From Erysipelatoclostridium sp. AM42-17 (GTDB taxonomy: Bacteria; Bacillota_I; Bacilli_A; Erysipelotrichales; Coprobacillaceae), in the NCBI RefSeq assembly GCF_003480255.1, contig NZ_QUIN01000013.1:20784-57556 (forward strand): a stretch of 36,773 bases of DNA, read 5' to 3'. A program made the position numbers and the translations under genes. Below the pieces are notes generated by a model. That model did not search any database. It was not told where the DNA came from and saw only the letters and a program-made list of their open reading frames with translations. This document shows positions 1-7,672 of this stretch, piece by piece (positions within the stretch are counted from its first letter, which is position 1; each line of letters begins with the position of its first letter).

Positions 1-1
1 T

Positions 2-583
2 TTTACTTTAGATGAATTAGTTGAACAATTTGATATAAAAAGAATTTCTAAAGCACCAGCATTATTTGATATTAATAAATTAAAATGGATGAATGGGATT
101 TATATACGAAATCTGAGTTTAGAACAGTTTCATCAATTAGCTTTGTCACATTATCAAAAGATTACTCGTGCTGTAGATTTACTGGCTTTAAGTAAATTAT
201 TACAACAACGTGTTTCTTATTTAGATGAAATTGAGGGTATGATTGACTTTATTCAAGATCCTTTACCATTTAATGCTTGTATGTTTATTAATAAAAAAAT
301 GAAAACCAATGAAGAACAATCATTAGAAGCCTTACTTTGGTTACAAGAATTATTGAAGCATTGTAAAGATACCAGTATAGATAATTTATATCAACAATTT
401 GTTGCTTTAGCTAAAGAAAAGCATGTTAAAAATGGACAAATTATGTACCCTTTAAGAGTAGCTTTATCTTTTAAAGAAGTAACACCTGGAGGTGCTGTTG
501 AACTGGTTTCTATTCTAGGTCTTCAAGAATCGTTAAGAAGAATTGAACAAGCCATTTTAGGATTAAAAAATAAAAAAGCCTAA
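2..583 (+). CDS. gltX: Glutamyl-tRNA synthetase, C-terminal part (5' end outside window)
   Basis: Charges tRNA-Glu with glutamate in the cytoplasm. The reading frame is open from base 2, so the visible 193 codons are only the C-terminal part. The segment with FDIKRISKAP, then FDINKLKWMNGIYIR (about residues 10-35 of the visible part), is the characteristic stretch just after the KLSKR-type signature of class I GltX, leading into the helical anticodon-binding domain. The catalytic N-terminal half, including the HIGH motif, lies upstream of the window. The ATG at 89 (MNGIYIR) is internal and is not a start. The stop codon sits inside the hairpin that ends the gene. A glutamate tRNA gene lies 20 bp downstream on the opposite strand. 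Family assignment is secure. It could in principle act on tRNA-Gln too (non-discriminating type), which cannot be judged from this part. Confidence 0.9.
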   Translation, partial: FTLDELVEQFDIKRISKAPALFDINKLKWMNGIYIRNLSLEQFHQLALSHYQKITRAVDLLALSKLLQQRVSYLDEIEGMIDFIQDPLPFNACMFINKKMKTNEEQSLEALLWLQELLKHCKDTSIDNLYQQFVALAKEKHVKNGQIMYPLRVALSFKEVTPGGAVELVSILGLQESLRRIEQAILGLKNKKA

Positions 584-598
584 ATGGCTTTTTATTTT
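568..598. terminator. Terminator between gltX and tRNA-Glu, probably bidirectional
   Basis: AAAAAGCC, a short loop, then GGCTTTTT followed by ATTTTT. The stem overlaps the gltX stop codon. The A-rich left arm gives a U-tract on the other strand, so it can also end the convergent tRNA transcript. Confidence 0.7.
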
Positions 599-602
599 TA
601 TA

Positions 603-679
603 TGGTAGTCCATAGGGGGTTCGAACCCCTGAATGCTAGGATGAGAACCTAGTGTGTTAACCGCTTCACCAATGGACCA
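603..679 (-). tRNA. tRNA-Glu (anticodon CUC)
   Basis: Read on the minus strand this is a 77-nt cloverleaf with encoded CCA. The acceptor arms TGGTCCA/TGGACTA pair with one G-U pair and a U1-A72 end. The D-arm contains AAGCGGTTAA. The anticodon stem CTAGG/CCTAG encloses TTCTCAT, so the anticodon is CTC (reads GAG). The T-arm is GGGGTTCGAACCCC. The body resembles tRNA-Glu of Mollicutes and their relatives. A minus-strand TATAAT lies just upstream (686-691). The gene converges on gltX, whose product charges it. Confidence 0.93.
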
Positions 680-685
680 TACCCT

Positions 686-691
686 ATTATA
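686..691 (-). promoter_or_regulatory. -10 element of tRNA-Glu promoter
   Basis: TATAAT on the minus strand, ending six bases before the first tRNA nucleotide, so transcription would start close to the mature 5' end. No good -35 hexamer is visible at the usual distance. Confidence 0.5.
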
Positions 692-796
692 ATAGCACTT
701 TATTATACTGATGAAAAGGATAGATTACATTTCATAATTAGAAAAAATAAACTTTTTAAAATGATAAGGATTATAATAGTTTACTGGGTGAAAGTT

Positions 797-1729
797 ATGG
801 AATTAAGTATATCGTTGACTAAGCAAATTATGGCAATGTTTATTATGATCTTAGTAGGGTTTATATTGATTAAAAAGAAGATTTGTCGCATCGATGATAG
901 TAAAATGTTATCAGCTATTGTTCTTTACGTAGCAGCACCATGTGCGATTATTAATTCTTTTTTAATTAAATGTACACCAGAAAAGATGAAAGGTTTTATA
1001 TTAGCTATTGTTGCAGCAATCATTGTCCATATTATTTATATTATGCTTACCTATATATTAGGAAAGTTTTTTCATTTCAATACAATAGAAAAAGCATCTA
1101 TTATTTATTCTAATTGAGGTAATTTAATTTTACCTTTAGTTCAAATTGTTTTAGGACAAGAAATGGTATTTTATGCTAGTGGGTATATGATTGTACAAAC
1201 AATTTTACTTTGGACTCATTGTAAATTTATGATTAGTAAAGATAAGTCTTTTGATTTAAAGAAAATATTATTTAATATTAATATTTTATCTATTTTAATT
1301 GGTATTATTTTATTTTTTATACAAGTTAGTTTACCTGTTCCGGTTACAAGTGCCATGAATAGTATGTCTAATTTAATGGGACCATTATCCATGTTTGTTA
1401 TTGGAATGTTACTAGCAAAGATGGATTTAAAAGCTGTTTTTCGTAAAAAAAGAGTTTATTTTATTTGTTTTTTTAGATTAATTGTTTTACCATTGGTTAT
1501 ATTATTCATATTTGTTTATTCAGGAATTGATCATATCGCTCCAAATGGAACATCCATACTTTTGATTTCACTTCTAGCTGCCAGTGCGCCAAGTGCTTCA
1601 ACAGTGACACAGTTTGCTCAAATTTATGACAATAATCCTGGAGGAGCCAGTGTGATTAATGCTATGAGTGTGATTTTATGTGTAGTAACAATGCCACTGA
1701 TGATTATGATTTATAATATGTTAATATAG
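797..1729 (+). pseudogene. AEC-family auxin efflux carrier-like permease, broken by one in-frame TGA
   Basis: A membrane permease of the AEC family, which exports organic anions or malate-like acids by secondary transport. Translated through one TGA (1115-1117) it gives 310 codons, the normal family length, with hydrophobic segments at both ends. Residues around the stop read IIYSN-stop-GNLILPLVQIVLG, which matches the conserved SNxGNxxxPL stretch of AEC proteins; a serine (TCA to TGA) or cysteine codon is the likely ancestor. I chose ATG 797 (MELSISLTKQ) because GGGTG precedes it, and the earlier ATG at 761 would put a TATAAT (772-777) inside the gene. First gene of an operon: tag begins 9 bp after its stop. 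UGA is a normal stop in this genome, so this is most likely a recent nonsense mutation. The downstream part could restart at ATG 1163 but has no clear ribosome-binding site. Confidence 0.8.
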
Positions 1730-1738
1730 GAGAAAAAG

Positions 1739-2293
1739 ATGAAAAGATGTCATTGGGTAGATGAATCAAGTCAAATTTATAAAGATTATCATGATTATGA
1801 ATGGGGTCAACCTGTATATGATGATCAAAAATTATATGAAATGTTTTTATTAGAAACATTTCAGGCAGGGCTTTCTTGGATTACGATATTAAAGAAAAGA
1901 GAGGCTTTTAAAGAGGCATTTGATCAGTTTGATGTAAATAAAATCGCAAACTATCAAGAAAATAAAATTATAGAGTTAATGAATAATCCTCTTATTATTA
2001 GAAATCAAAGAAAAATAAAAGCAGCTATTTGTAATGCTCAAAAATTTATTGATATTCAACAATCTTGGGGCAGCTTTAGTGAATATATATGGCATTTTAC
2101 CAATCATGAAATCGTTTATCCAACAGATCATCATTTAACACATAATGATTTATCTGATACAATCTCTAAGGATTTAAAGAAAAAAGGAATGTCTTTTGTA
2201 GGAACAGTAACGATTTATTCTTTTTTACAAGCCATAGGTATTATTAATGATCATGAAGAAGAATGTTTTTTAGGAGGAAAGAAAGATGTTTGA
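1739..2293 (+). CDS. tag: DNA-3-methyladenine glycosylase I
   Basis: Base-excision repair enzyme that removes 3-methyladenine from alkylated DNA. It has 184 residues, against 187 in E. coli Tag. The start MKRCHWVDESSQIYKDYHDYEWG carries Cys4 and His18, and the C-terminus has NDHEEECF; together these match the Cys-His-His-Cys zinc site of Tag. The segment FQAGLSWITILKKREAF is the family signature. The ribosome-binding site AGGAGAAAAAG precedes the ATG. It starts 9 bp after the broken AEC gene and its last 8 bases overlap the M42 peptidase gene, so the three form an operon. The upstream nonsense codon could reduce its expression by polarity. Confidence 0.93.
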   Translation: MKRCHWVDESSQIYKDYHDYEWGQPVYDDQKLYEMFLLETFQAGLSWITILKKREAFKEAFDQFDVNKIANYQENKIIELMNNPLIIRNQRKIKAAICNAQKFIDIQQSWGSFSEYIWHFTNHEIVYPTDHHLTHNDLSDTISKDLKKKGMSFVGTVTIYSFLQAIGIINDHEEECFLGGKKDV

Positions 2294-3311
2294 TTTAGAT
2301 TATTTTAAAAAGATATTAAAGGAAATGATGAGTATTGATAGTCCTAGTGGATTCAGTGACAATATCGCAAAAAAAATAGAAGAGTATGCCTTAGAACTGG
2401 GTTATCCTTTTTCACGTAATCAAAAAGGGAATATGATGATTGAGGTACCTGGTTTGGATGAAAGAACTGTTGGTATATGTGCACATGTTGATACTTTGGG
2501 AGCGATGGTTCGTTCAATTAAAGACAATGGACATTTAGCGTTTACGCCTATTGGCAGTCCGGTTTTGGCATCAATAGATAGTGAATTATGTCGTATTCAT
2601 AGCCGTGATGGCAAAGTCTATACAGGTACTTTTTTCTCTAATCATCCTTCTAAACATGTTTATAAACAAGCAAGTCAAGAAGTAAGACAAGAAGAAACAA
2701 TGGAAGTTATTTTAGATGAAATTGTTCATAATAAAGAAGATGTTTTAAAATTAGGGATTAATAATGGAGATTATATTTGTTTTGATTCTAAAACTGTCAT
2801 AACAGAGTCAGGATTTATAAAATCTCGATTTTTAGATGATAAATTGAGTGTGGCAATTATTTTTACGGTTTTAAAATATTTAAAAGAGAAGGATATCAAA
2901 CCAAGTCATCATTTAAAAGTATTGATTTCTACATATGAAGAAGTAGGTCATGGTATGAGTGCTATTCCTCAAGATATTCAAGAACTACTAGCCATTGACA
3001 TGGGATGCATTGGTGATGACTTACAATGTAGTGAATATCAAGTTTCTATTTGTGCTAAAGATTCTTCAGGACCTTATGATTATCATATGGTAAATGGTTT
3101 AATTGATTTAGCTAAGAAGTATGATATTGATTATGCTGTTGATATTTATCCAATGTATGGTAGTGATGTTTCTGCAGCATTGCGTGGGGGAAATGATATT
3201 AAAGGGGCATTGATTGGTGCTGGCGTGTTTGCTAGTCATGGTTATGAAAGAACGCATCAAAAGGCAGTTTTAGCGACAATGAATTTATTAATGAGATATC
3301 TAACAAAGTAA
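2286..3311 (+). CDS. M42-family metallo-aminopeptidase
   Basis: Cytoplasmic dinuclear zinc/cobalt aminopeptidase of the M42 family (glutamyl aminopeptidase, deblocking aminopeptidase or TET type), 341 residues. The expected ligands and catalytic residues are visible: AHVDTLG (His67, Asp69), FLDDKLS (Asp184/185), TYEEVGHG (catalytic Glu218 and ligand Glu219), AIDMG (Asp238) and SHGYERTH near the C-terminus. The start overlaps the end of tag by 8 bases, with GGAGGAAAG as ribosome-binding site, indicating translational coupling. A hairpin terminator follows directly. The exact substrate preference cannot be read from sequence, and the older 'endoglucanase' label of this family should not be used. 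Confidence 0.9.
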   Translation: MFDLDYFKKILKEMMSIDSPSGFSDNIAKKIEEYALELGYPFSRNQKGNMMIEVPGLDERTVGICAHVDTLGAMVRSIKDNGHLAFTPIGSPVLASIDSELCRIHSRDGKVYTGTFFSNHPSKHVYKQASQEVRQEETMEVILDEIVHNKEDVLKLGINNGDYICFDSKTVITESGFIKSRFLDDKLSVAIIFTVLKYLKEKDIKPSHHLKVLISTYEEVGHGMSAIPQDIQELLAIDMGCIGDDLQCSEYQVSICAKDSSGPYDYHMVNGLIDLAKKYDIDYAVDIYPMYGSDVSAALRGGNDIKGALIGAGVFASHGYERTHQKAVLATMNLLMRYLTK

Positions 3312-3335
3312 GTGAAGAATTTCGCTTACTTTTTT
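3306..3335 (+). terminator. Terminator after the M42 peptidase gene
   Basis: AAGTAAGTGAA, loop GAAT, then TTCGCTTACTT followed by a T run. The arm includes the stop codon. Confidence 0.85.
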
Positions 3336-3358
3336 GCATGTTTAAGATACAATTGTTT

Positions 3359-3364
3359 TATAAT
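3359..3364 (+). promoter_or_regulatory. -10 element for the membrane protein gene
   Basis: Perfect TATAAT 17 bases before the ATG. A weak TTGCAT (3334-3339) lies 19 bp upstream, overlapping the T run of the terminator. Confidence 0.45.
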
Positions 3365-3381
3365 ATAAATAAGGTGATTTT

Positions 3382-4191
3382 ATGAAAAAGAAAATAATAG
3401 GACTTATTGTGGGAATAACGATAGTATTAAGTTTTTTTTCAGTAAGTTTATCAATAAAAAGAATTTGTGTTAAAACGATTTCAGATTATAATATCAGTCC
3501 TAATATTTCAAATAGGATCGGTGATATTATTTTTGATGATTTTCAACATCTAAATAATCAACAATTATTAAATATGCAAAGTGATATTAAAAGAAGTGCA
3601 TCACTCTACAAACTTAATAGTGATTATTTTGATAGTTCAATTGATTATATTTTAAATAATCAAAATATCACAATCAATCAAAATCATGTTGATGAATTTT
3701 ATAATGATATCGTTGATATAGTCGAAAAACGTTTAAATAAGACATTAACATCTAAACAGGTGATATCATTAAAAAAAAACTTAAAGAAAAATATTAATTT
3801 TGAGCAACTGTTTAAACAAAAAATAAAAGTATTAAAAAATAGAATTTCAAGTAAAGGCAAATTAATGATTAGGATTTATCGAGTCCTTCATTCACTATTA
3901 TTTAAAGTCATTTTAATTTCCGGTTATTTGATTTTAAGTTTTTTATTATTAGAAAATAGTTCATCTTCTTTCTTTATTTTTCTTCAAGGAATCAGTTATT
4001 TTATCAGTTTTATTTTAGATATCATTTTAATCAATATGATTCAAAACAATTCATATTACTTATCAACCCATTTACTAGGACAAAAAGTAACGATTGATAC
4101 ATCATTTCTACATGTATTATCTTTTATCTATTTAGCTATATCCTTGGTATTGATGATCATTGTTTATTTAAAAACATTTAAAGACAAATAA
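3382..4191 (+). CDS. Unrecognised membrane protein with a long extracytoplasmic domain
   Basis: I do not recognise this 269-residue protein. It starts with a Lys-rich N-terminus and one hydrophobic segment (about residues 4-24). About 145 polar residues rich in Asn, Asp, Ile and Lys follow, with helical segments and no cysteine cluster. The C-terminus has three hydrophobic segments (about 172-190, 196-217 and 242-263). The topology suggests an outside loop held by an N-terminal anchor and a C-terminal membrane bundle. The ribosome-binding site AAGGTG lies before the ATG. A TATAAT at 3359-3364 suggests its own promoter just after the preceding terminator. It may be cotranscribed with the PHP phosphatase 68 bp downstream. 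No catalytic motif is visible. Confidence 0.75.
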   Translation: MKKKIIGLIVGITIVLSFFSVSLSIKRICVKTISDYNISPNISNRIGDIIFDDFQHLNNQQLLNMQSDIKRSASLYKLNSDYFDSSIDYILNNQNITINQNHVDEFYNDIVDIVEKRLNKTLTSKQVISLKKNLKKNINFEQLFKQKIKVLKNRISSKGKLMIRIYRVLHSLLFKVILISGYLILSFLLLENSSSSFFIFLQGISYFISFILDIILINMIQNNSYYLSTHLLGQKVTIDTSFLHVLSFIYLAISLVLMIIVYLKTFKDK

Positions 4192-4243
4192 TCATATAAT
4201 TTGTTTTTTAGATTTAAAATGCTTATAATGATTAAAAATTAAA

Positions 4244-4252
4244 GGGGGGGGG
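4244..4252 (+). promoter_or_regulatory. Nine-G homopolymer serving as ribosome-binding site
   Basis: AAAGGGGGGGGGAAAAAGAA lies just before the ATG of the PHP phosphatase gene. The G run is the only Shine-Dalgarno-like element. Such a run is very unusual in this AT-rich DNA and is slippage-prone. Confidence 0.6.
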
Positions 4253-4259
4253 AAAAAGA

Positions 4260-5054
4260 ATGCTTATAGATGGACATATGCATTTAGAAAATGGACCACT
4301 TACTAAAGATTATGTAATGGAATTTGTAAATGCAGCATATAAACAGGGGTTTGATCGTATTCAAATATTAGATCATACTCATCGTTTTAAAGAATTCGAG
4401 GGGACATATCAAGGAGTGAAAGACGCTTGTGACAAGCAAGAACAGTGGTTAGCAAATAAAGAGATGAAGTTTAAAGATACTTTGGATGATTATGTTAAAT
4501 TAATAAAAGAAGTTAAATCATGTGATTTACCAATAGAAGTCTTATTTGGCTTAGAAGTTTGCTATGTACCAGAATACAAAGAAGAAATAAAAAAGATATT
4601 AGAACCTTATCATTTTGATTTTTTAGTGGGGGCTATTCATTCAATTGATGGGTTATTATACGATATGTCATGGTCTAAAGAAATCTTATGGGATAAATAT
4701 GATACCAATAAGATTTATCAAAGATATTATGAACTGATTTTTGATTTAGTAGAAAGTGATTTGTTTACACAGTTAGCACATCCAGATACGATTAAGATGT
4801 TTGGTTATTATCCAACATATGATTTAACACCAACATATCAAAAACTAGCACAGTTATTAGTTGAACATCATGTAAAAGGGGAATGTAATACAGGATGTTA
4901 TTATCGTTATCATCATCCAGATAAAGGTTTATCTAAAGAATTATTACAAATTTTTAGAGAGTATGGTGTTGATATCATTACAGCCAGTGATGCTCATAAG
5001 CCAAGTGACGTGGGAACTTGTATAAAAGATGTCTATGATGCTTGTTATCGCTAA
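4260..5054 (+). CDS. PHP-domain phosphatase, histidinol-phosphatase (HisJ) family
   Basis: Metal-dependent phosphoesterase of the PHP superfamily, 264 residues. The metal ligands are visible in order: DGHMH (His6, His8), LDHTH (Asp38-His41), GLEVCYVPEY (Glu), GAIHSIDG (His), LAHPDTIKMFG (His) and TASDAHKPSDVG (Asp-x-His) near the C-terminus. This arrangement fits HisJ-type L-histidinol-phosphate phosphatases, which complete the penultimate step of histidine synthesis. No other his gene is present here, so a different phosphoester substrate is possible. The start is set by the G-run ribosome-binding site immediately upstream. A strong terminator follows. Confidence 0.82.
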   Translation: MLIDGHMHLENGPLTKDYVMEFVNAAYKQGFDRIQILDHTHRFKEFEGTYQGVKDACDKQEQWLANKEMKFKDTLDDYVKLIKEVKSCDLPIEVLFGLEVCYVPEYKEEIKKILEPYHFDFLVGAIHSIDGLLYDMSWSKEILWDKYDTNKIYQRYYELIFDLVESDLFTQLAHPDTIKMFGYYPTYDLTPTYQKLAQLLVEHHVKGECNTGCYYRYHHPDKGLSKELLQIFREYGVDIITASDAHKPSDVGTCIKDVYDACYR

Positions 5055-5073
5055 TTTTTTAGCGATTTTTTTT
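5047..5073 (+). terminator. Terminator after the PHP phosphatase gene
   Basis: TCGCTAA, loop TTTT, TTAGCGA, then an eight-T run. The left arm contains the stop codon. Confidence 0.88.
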
Positions 5074-5142
5074 ACGTCTAAATACAAATATGAGAGCATA
5101 AAATGTATAGTAGTAAATTTATCACGATGATAGGAATTTATA

Positions 5143-5154
5143 ATTGTATACAAT
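5143..5154. promoter_or_regulatory. Upstream palindromic operator of serCA
   Basis: ATTGTATACAAT, a perfect 12-bp palindrome. The same 12 bases recur 38 bp downstream in the promoter spacer. The TTGTATACAA core resembles operators of GntR-type (FCD) regulators; that link is inference. Confidence 0.65.
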
Positions 5155-5168
5155 TTTTATGATATTAC

Positions 5169-5197
5169 TAGACAAAGAAGATTGTATACAATATAAT
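5169..5197 (+). promoter_or_regulatory. serCA promoter
   Basis: TAGACA (5169-5174), a 17-bp spacer, then TATAAT (5192-5197). The spacer and first -10 base are covered by the second palindrome. It is followed by a short leader and the ribosome-binding site of serC. Confidence 0.8.
5181..5192. promoter_or_regulatory. Promoter-proximal palindromic operator of serCA
   Basis: Second identical copy of ATTGTATACAAT. It lies between -35 and -10 and shares its last base with the -10, so a bound protein would block RNA polymerase. Centre-to-centre distance to the other copy is 38 bp. Confidence 0.7.
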
Positions 5198-5230
5198 GGT
5201 GGAAATAAAATAGAAAGGAAGGTTCAATAT

Positions 5231-6316
5231 ATGACCGAAAAAAGAGTTTACAACTTTTCTGCTGGACCATCTATGTTACCAGTAGAAGTATTAGAAAAAG
5301 CTGCTAAGCAAATGTTAAACTACGAAGGCAGTGGTATGAGTGTAATGGAGATGAGTCATAGATCCTCTTCCTATTTAGATATTTTTAATAAGACTAAAGG
5401 ATTATTAAAGAAAGTAATGAATATACCAGATGATTATCAAATTGTCTTTATTCAAGGGGGAGCAACACAACAGTTTTCAATGGTACCATTGAATTTATTA
5501 AAAAATGGGAAAGCTGATTACATTATTACTGGAGCGTTTTCTAAAAAAGCAGCTGCAGAAGCAAAAAAATACGGGGACATTCACATTGCATATGATGGAA
5601 GTAGCAATGATTTTAAACATATTCCTACACAAGATGAATTAGATTTATCAAAAGATGCATCTTATGTACATTTATGTGCAAACAATACAATTTATGGAAC
5701 AGAATGGAAATATGTTCCTGAAACCAATGGAGTACCTATCGTAGCTGATATGTCATCAAATATCTTATCTAAATCAGTAGATGTATCAAAATTTGGTATG
5801 ATTTATGCTGGAGCACAAAAAAATATGGGGATTGCTGGATTAGGTGTCGCTATTATCAAAGAAGAATTACTTCAAAAAGTATCTGATACAACACCAGTAT
5901 TATTAGACTATCAATTAATGATTGATAAAGATTCTATGTATAATACACCACCAGCTTATGCGATTTATGTATTAGGATTAGTGCTTGAGTGGATTGATAA
6001 CCTAGGGGGATTAGAAGTTATGCAAAAACGTAATCAAGAAAAAGCACAATTATTATATGATTACTTAGATAGTAGTGATTTCTATATTACTCATAGTGAT
6101 AAAGAAAATCGTTCTTTAATGAATGTCACATTTACTACACCTAATAAAGACTTAGATGCATTGTTTGTAAAAGAAAGTATTGAAACAGGGATGACTAACT
6201 TAAAAGGTCATCGTTCTGTAGGGGGAATTCGTGCATCAATTTACAACGCTATGCCATTAGATGGTGTTAAAAAATTAATTGCTTTTATGAAAGATTTTGA
6301 AGCAAAAAATAAATAA
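5231..6316 (+). CDS. serC: Phosphoserine aminotransferase
   Basis: PLP enzyme of serine biosynthesis that converts 3-phosphohydroxypyruvate and glutamate to O-phosphoserine and 2-oxoglutarate. It has 361 residues, the standard length. VYNFSAGPSMLP opens the protein, GGATQQFSMVPLNLL is the phosphate-cup region, and IYAGAQKNMG holds the PLP-binding Lys197. I start at ATG 5231 because AAGGAAGG precedes it and MTEKRVYNFSAGP aligns with family N-termini; the frame is open to 5144, but that region contains the promoter and operators. Cotranscribed with serA, which begins 10 bp after the stop. No serB phosphatase gene is in the window. Confidence 0.96.
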   Translation: MTEKRVYNFSAGPSMLPVEVLEKAAKQMLNYEGSGMSVMEMSHRSSSYLDIFNKTKGLLKKVMNIPDDYQIVFIQGGATQQFSMVPLNLLKNGKADYIITGAFSKKAAAEAKKYGDIHIAYDGSSNDFKHIPTQDELDLSKDASYVHLCANNTIYGTEWKYVPETNGVPIVADMSSNILSKSVDVSKFGMIYAGAQKNMGIAGLGVAIIKEELLQKVSDTTPVLLDYQLMIDKDSMYNTPPAYAIYVLGLVLEWIDNLGGLEVMQKRNQEKAQLLYDYLDSSDFYITHSDKENRSLMNVTFTTPNKDLDALFVKESIETGMTNLKGHRSVGGIRASIYNAMPLDGVKKLIAFMKDFEAKNK

Positions 6317-6326
6317 GGGGAACAAT

Positions 6327-7487
6327 ATGTATAAAGTAAAATTAATGAATAAGATTGCTGATGTTGGTTTAAAGCAATTAGATGATCAATATCATTATGG
6401 GGAAGATGAAAATCAAGAAGATGCTATTTTACTTAGAAGTGCATCTTTGCATGAATATGATTTTCCGGCATCATTAAAAGCTATTGCCAGAGCAGGAGCA
6501 GGCGTTAATAATATTCCTGTAGAAAAATGTAGTGAAAAAGGGATCGTTGTTTTTAATACACCGGGAGCAAATGCGAATGCTGTAAAAGAATTAGTATTAT
6601 GTGCATTGTTTTTATCATCAAGAAAAATTGTTGAAAGTATTCGTTGGGTTGATACTTTAAAAGATGATGAAAATGTCGCTAAAACAGCAGAAAAAGGAAA
6701 ATCTCAATTTGTTGGTCCTGAAATTGAAGGAAAGAAATTAGGGGTTATTGGATTAGGGGCAATAGGTGTTAATGTCGCTAATGCAGCTGTTAAATTAGGA
6801 ATGGATGTTTATGGTTATGATCCATTTATTGGAGTTAATGCAGCTTGGGCTTTATCAAAACATGTTCATCAAGCTAAAAATGTAGAAGATATTTACAAAG
6901 AATGTGACTATATTACAATTCATGTTCCAAGTAATAAAGATACTAAAGGTATGATTAATAAAGACGCTTTTGCTTTAATGAAAGATGGTGTAAGACTATT
7001 AAATTTTGCTAGAGGGGATTTAGTTAATAGTGATGATTTACTTGCATCCATTGATGAGGGAAAAGTAGAAAGATATATTACTGATTTTGCTCAAGTAGAA
7101 TATATTGGTAAAGAACATATTGTTGTTTTACCACACTTAGGTGCATCAACACCTGAAAGTGAAGATAACTGTGCTAAAATGGCAGTTAAAGAATTAAAGG
7201 ATTTCTTAGAAAATGGAAACATTACTAATTCAGTTAACTTCCCAGCAGTTAATCAACCTCGTGAATCAAAAGTAAGATTATGTATTACAAATCGTAATGT
7301 ACCTAATATCTTAGCTTTAATTTCTAAGTTATTTGCTGATCATTCTTTAAATATTGAAAATATGGTTAATCGTTCTAAAGGGGATTATGCCTATACTTTA
7401 ATTGATACGAATGATGATGTACGTCAAGATATTATTGAACGTATTGAAGCAGCTAAAGGAATTATTAATGTAAGAGTTATTAAATAA
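6327..7487 (+). CDS. serA: D-3-phosphoglycerate dehydrogenase with C-terminal ACT domain
   Basis: First enzyme of serine biosynthesis, oxidising 3-phosphoglycerate with NAD. It has 386 residues, the short single-ACT form. ARAGAGVNNIP is the substrate-binding segment, GVIGLGAIGVNV (about 139-150) is the Rossmann motif, and the Arg/Glu/His triad is Arg229 (FARGDLVN), Glu258 and His270 (LPHLGAST). Residues about 315-386 form an ACT domain (LCITNRNVPNILALISKLF), the usual site of serine feedback. I start at ATG 6327 after TAAGGGGAAC; the frame extends further into serC but without support. The usual DVFxxEP around the catalytic Glu is replaced by DFAQVEYIG, a variant seen here without other signs of inactivation. 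Confidence 0.94.
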   Translation: MYKVKLMNKIADVGLKQLDDQYHYGEDENQEDAILLRSASLHEYDFPASLKAIARAGAGVNNIPVEKCSEKGIVVFNTPGANANAVKELVLCALFLSSRKIVESIRWVDTLKDDENVAKTAEKGKSQFVGPEIEGKKLGVIGLGAIGVNVANAAVKLGMDVYGYDPFIGVNAAWALSKHVHQAKNVEDIYKECDYITIHVPSNKDTKGMINKDAFALMKDGVRLLNFARGDLVNSDDLLASIDEGKVERYITDFAQVEYIGKEHIVVLPHLGASTPESEDNCAKMAVKELKDFLENGNITNSVNFPAVNQPRESKVRLCITNRNVPNILALISKLFADHSLNIENMVNRSKGDYAYTLIDTNDDVRQDIIERIEAAKGIINVRVIK

Positions 7488-7493
7488 TAAAAG

Positions 7494-7532
7494 GACCTAT
7501 AAGTTTGTTAAATAACTTATAGGTCTTTTTAT
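7494..7532 (+). terminator. Terminator of the serCA operon
   Basis: A perfect 12-bp stem GACCTATAAGTT/AACTTATAGGTC with an 8-nt loop, followed by TTTTTATT. Confidence 0.9.
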
Positions 7533-7672
7533 TATGTTAAATGAAACTTGCTATTGGTGTTGATAATTATGTATTTTATGATAAAAGAACGAATAAATAG
7601 TGATAAGATAATATACTTTTTATAGAGAAGGCGTTTTCTACACAGAACCATATGAGTTACTAAAAAGTTATA

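Noticed and set aside
1115..1117. UGA recoded as Trp or as selenocysteine in the AEC gene
   Set aside because: UGA ends several intact genes here (tag, nadK, Sel1 gene) and Trp is written TGG throughout. No selenocysteine insertion hairpin is evident, and AEC permeases are not selenoproteins.
5144..5230. An N-terminal extension of SerC from the upstream ATG
   Set aside because: The stretch contains the promoter and both palindromes and has no ribosome-binding site, while ATG 5231 has a good one.
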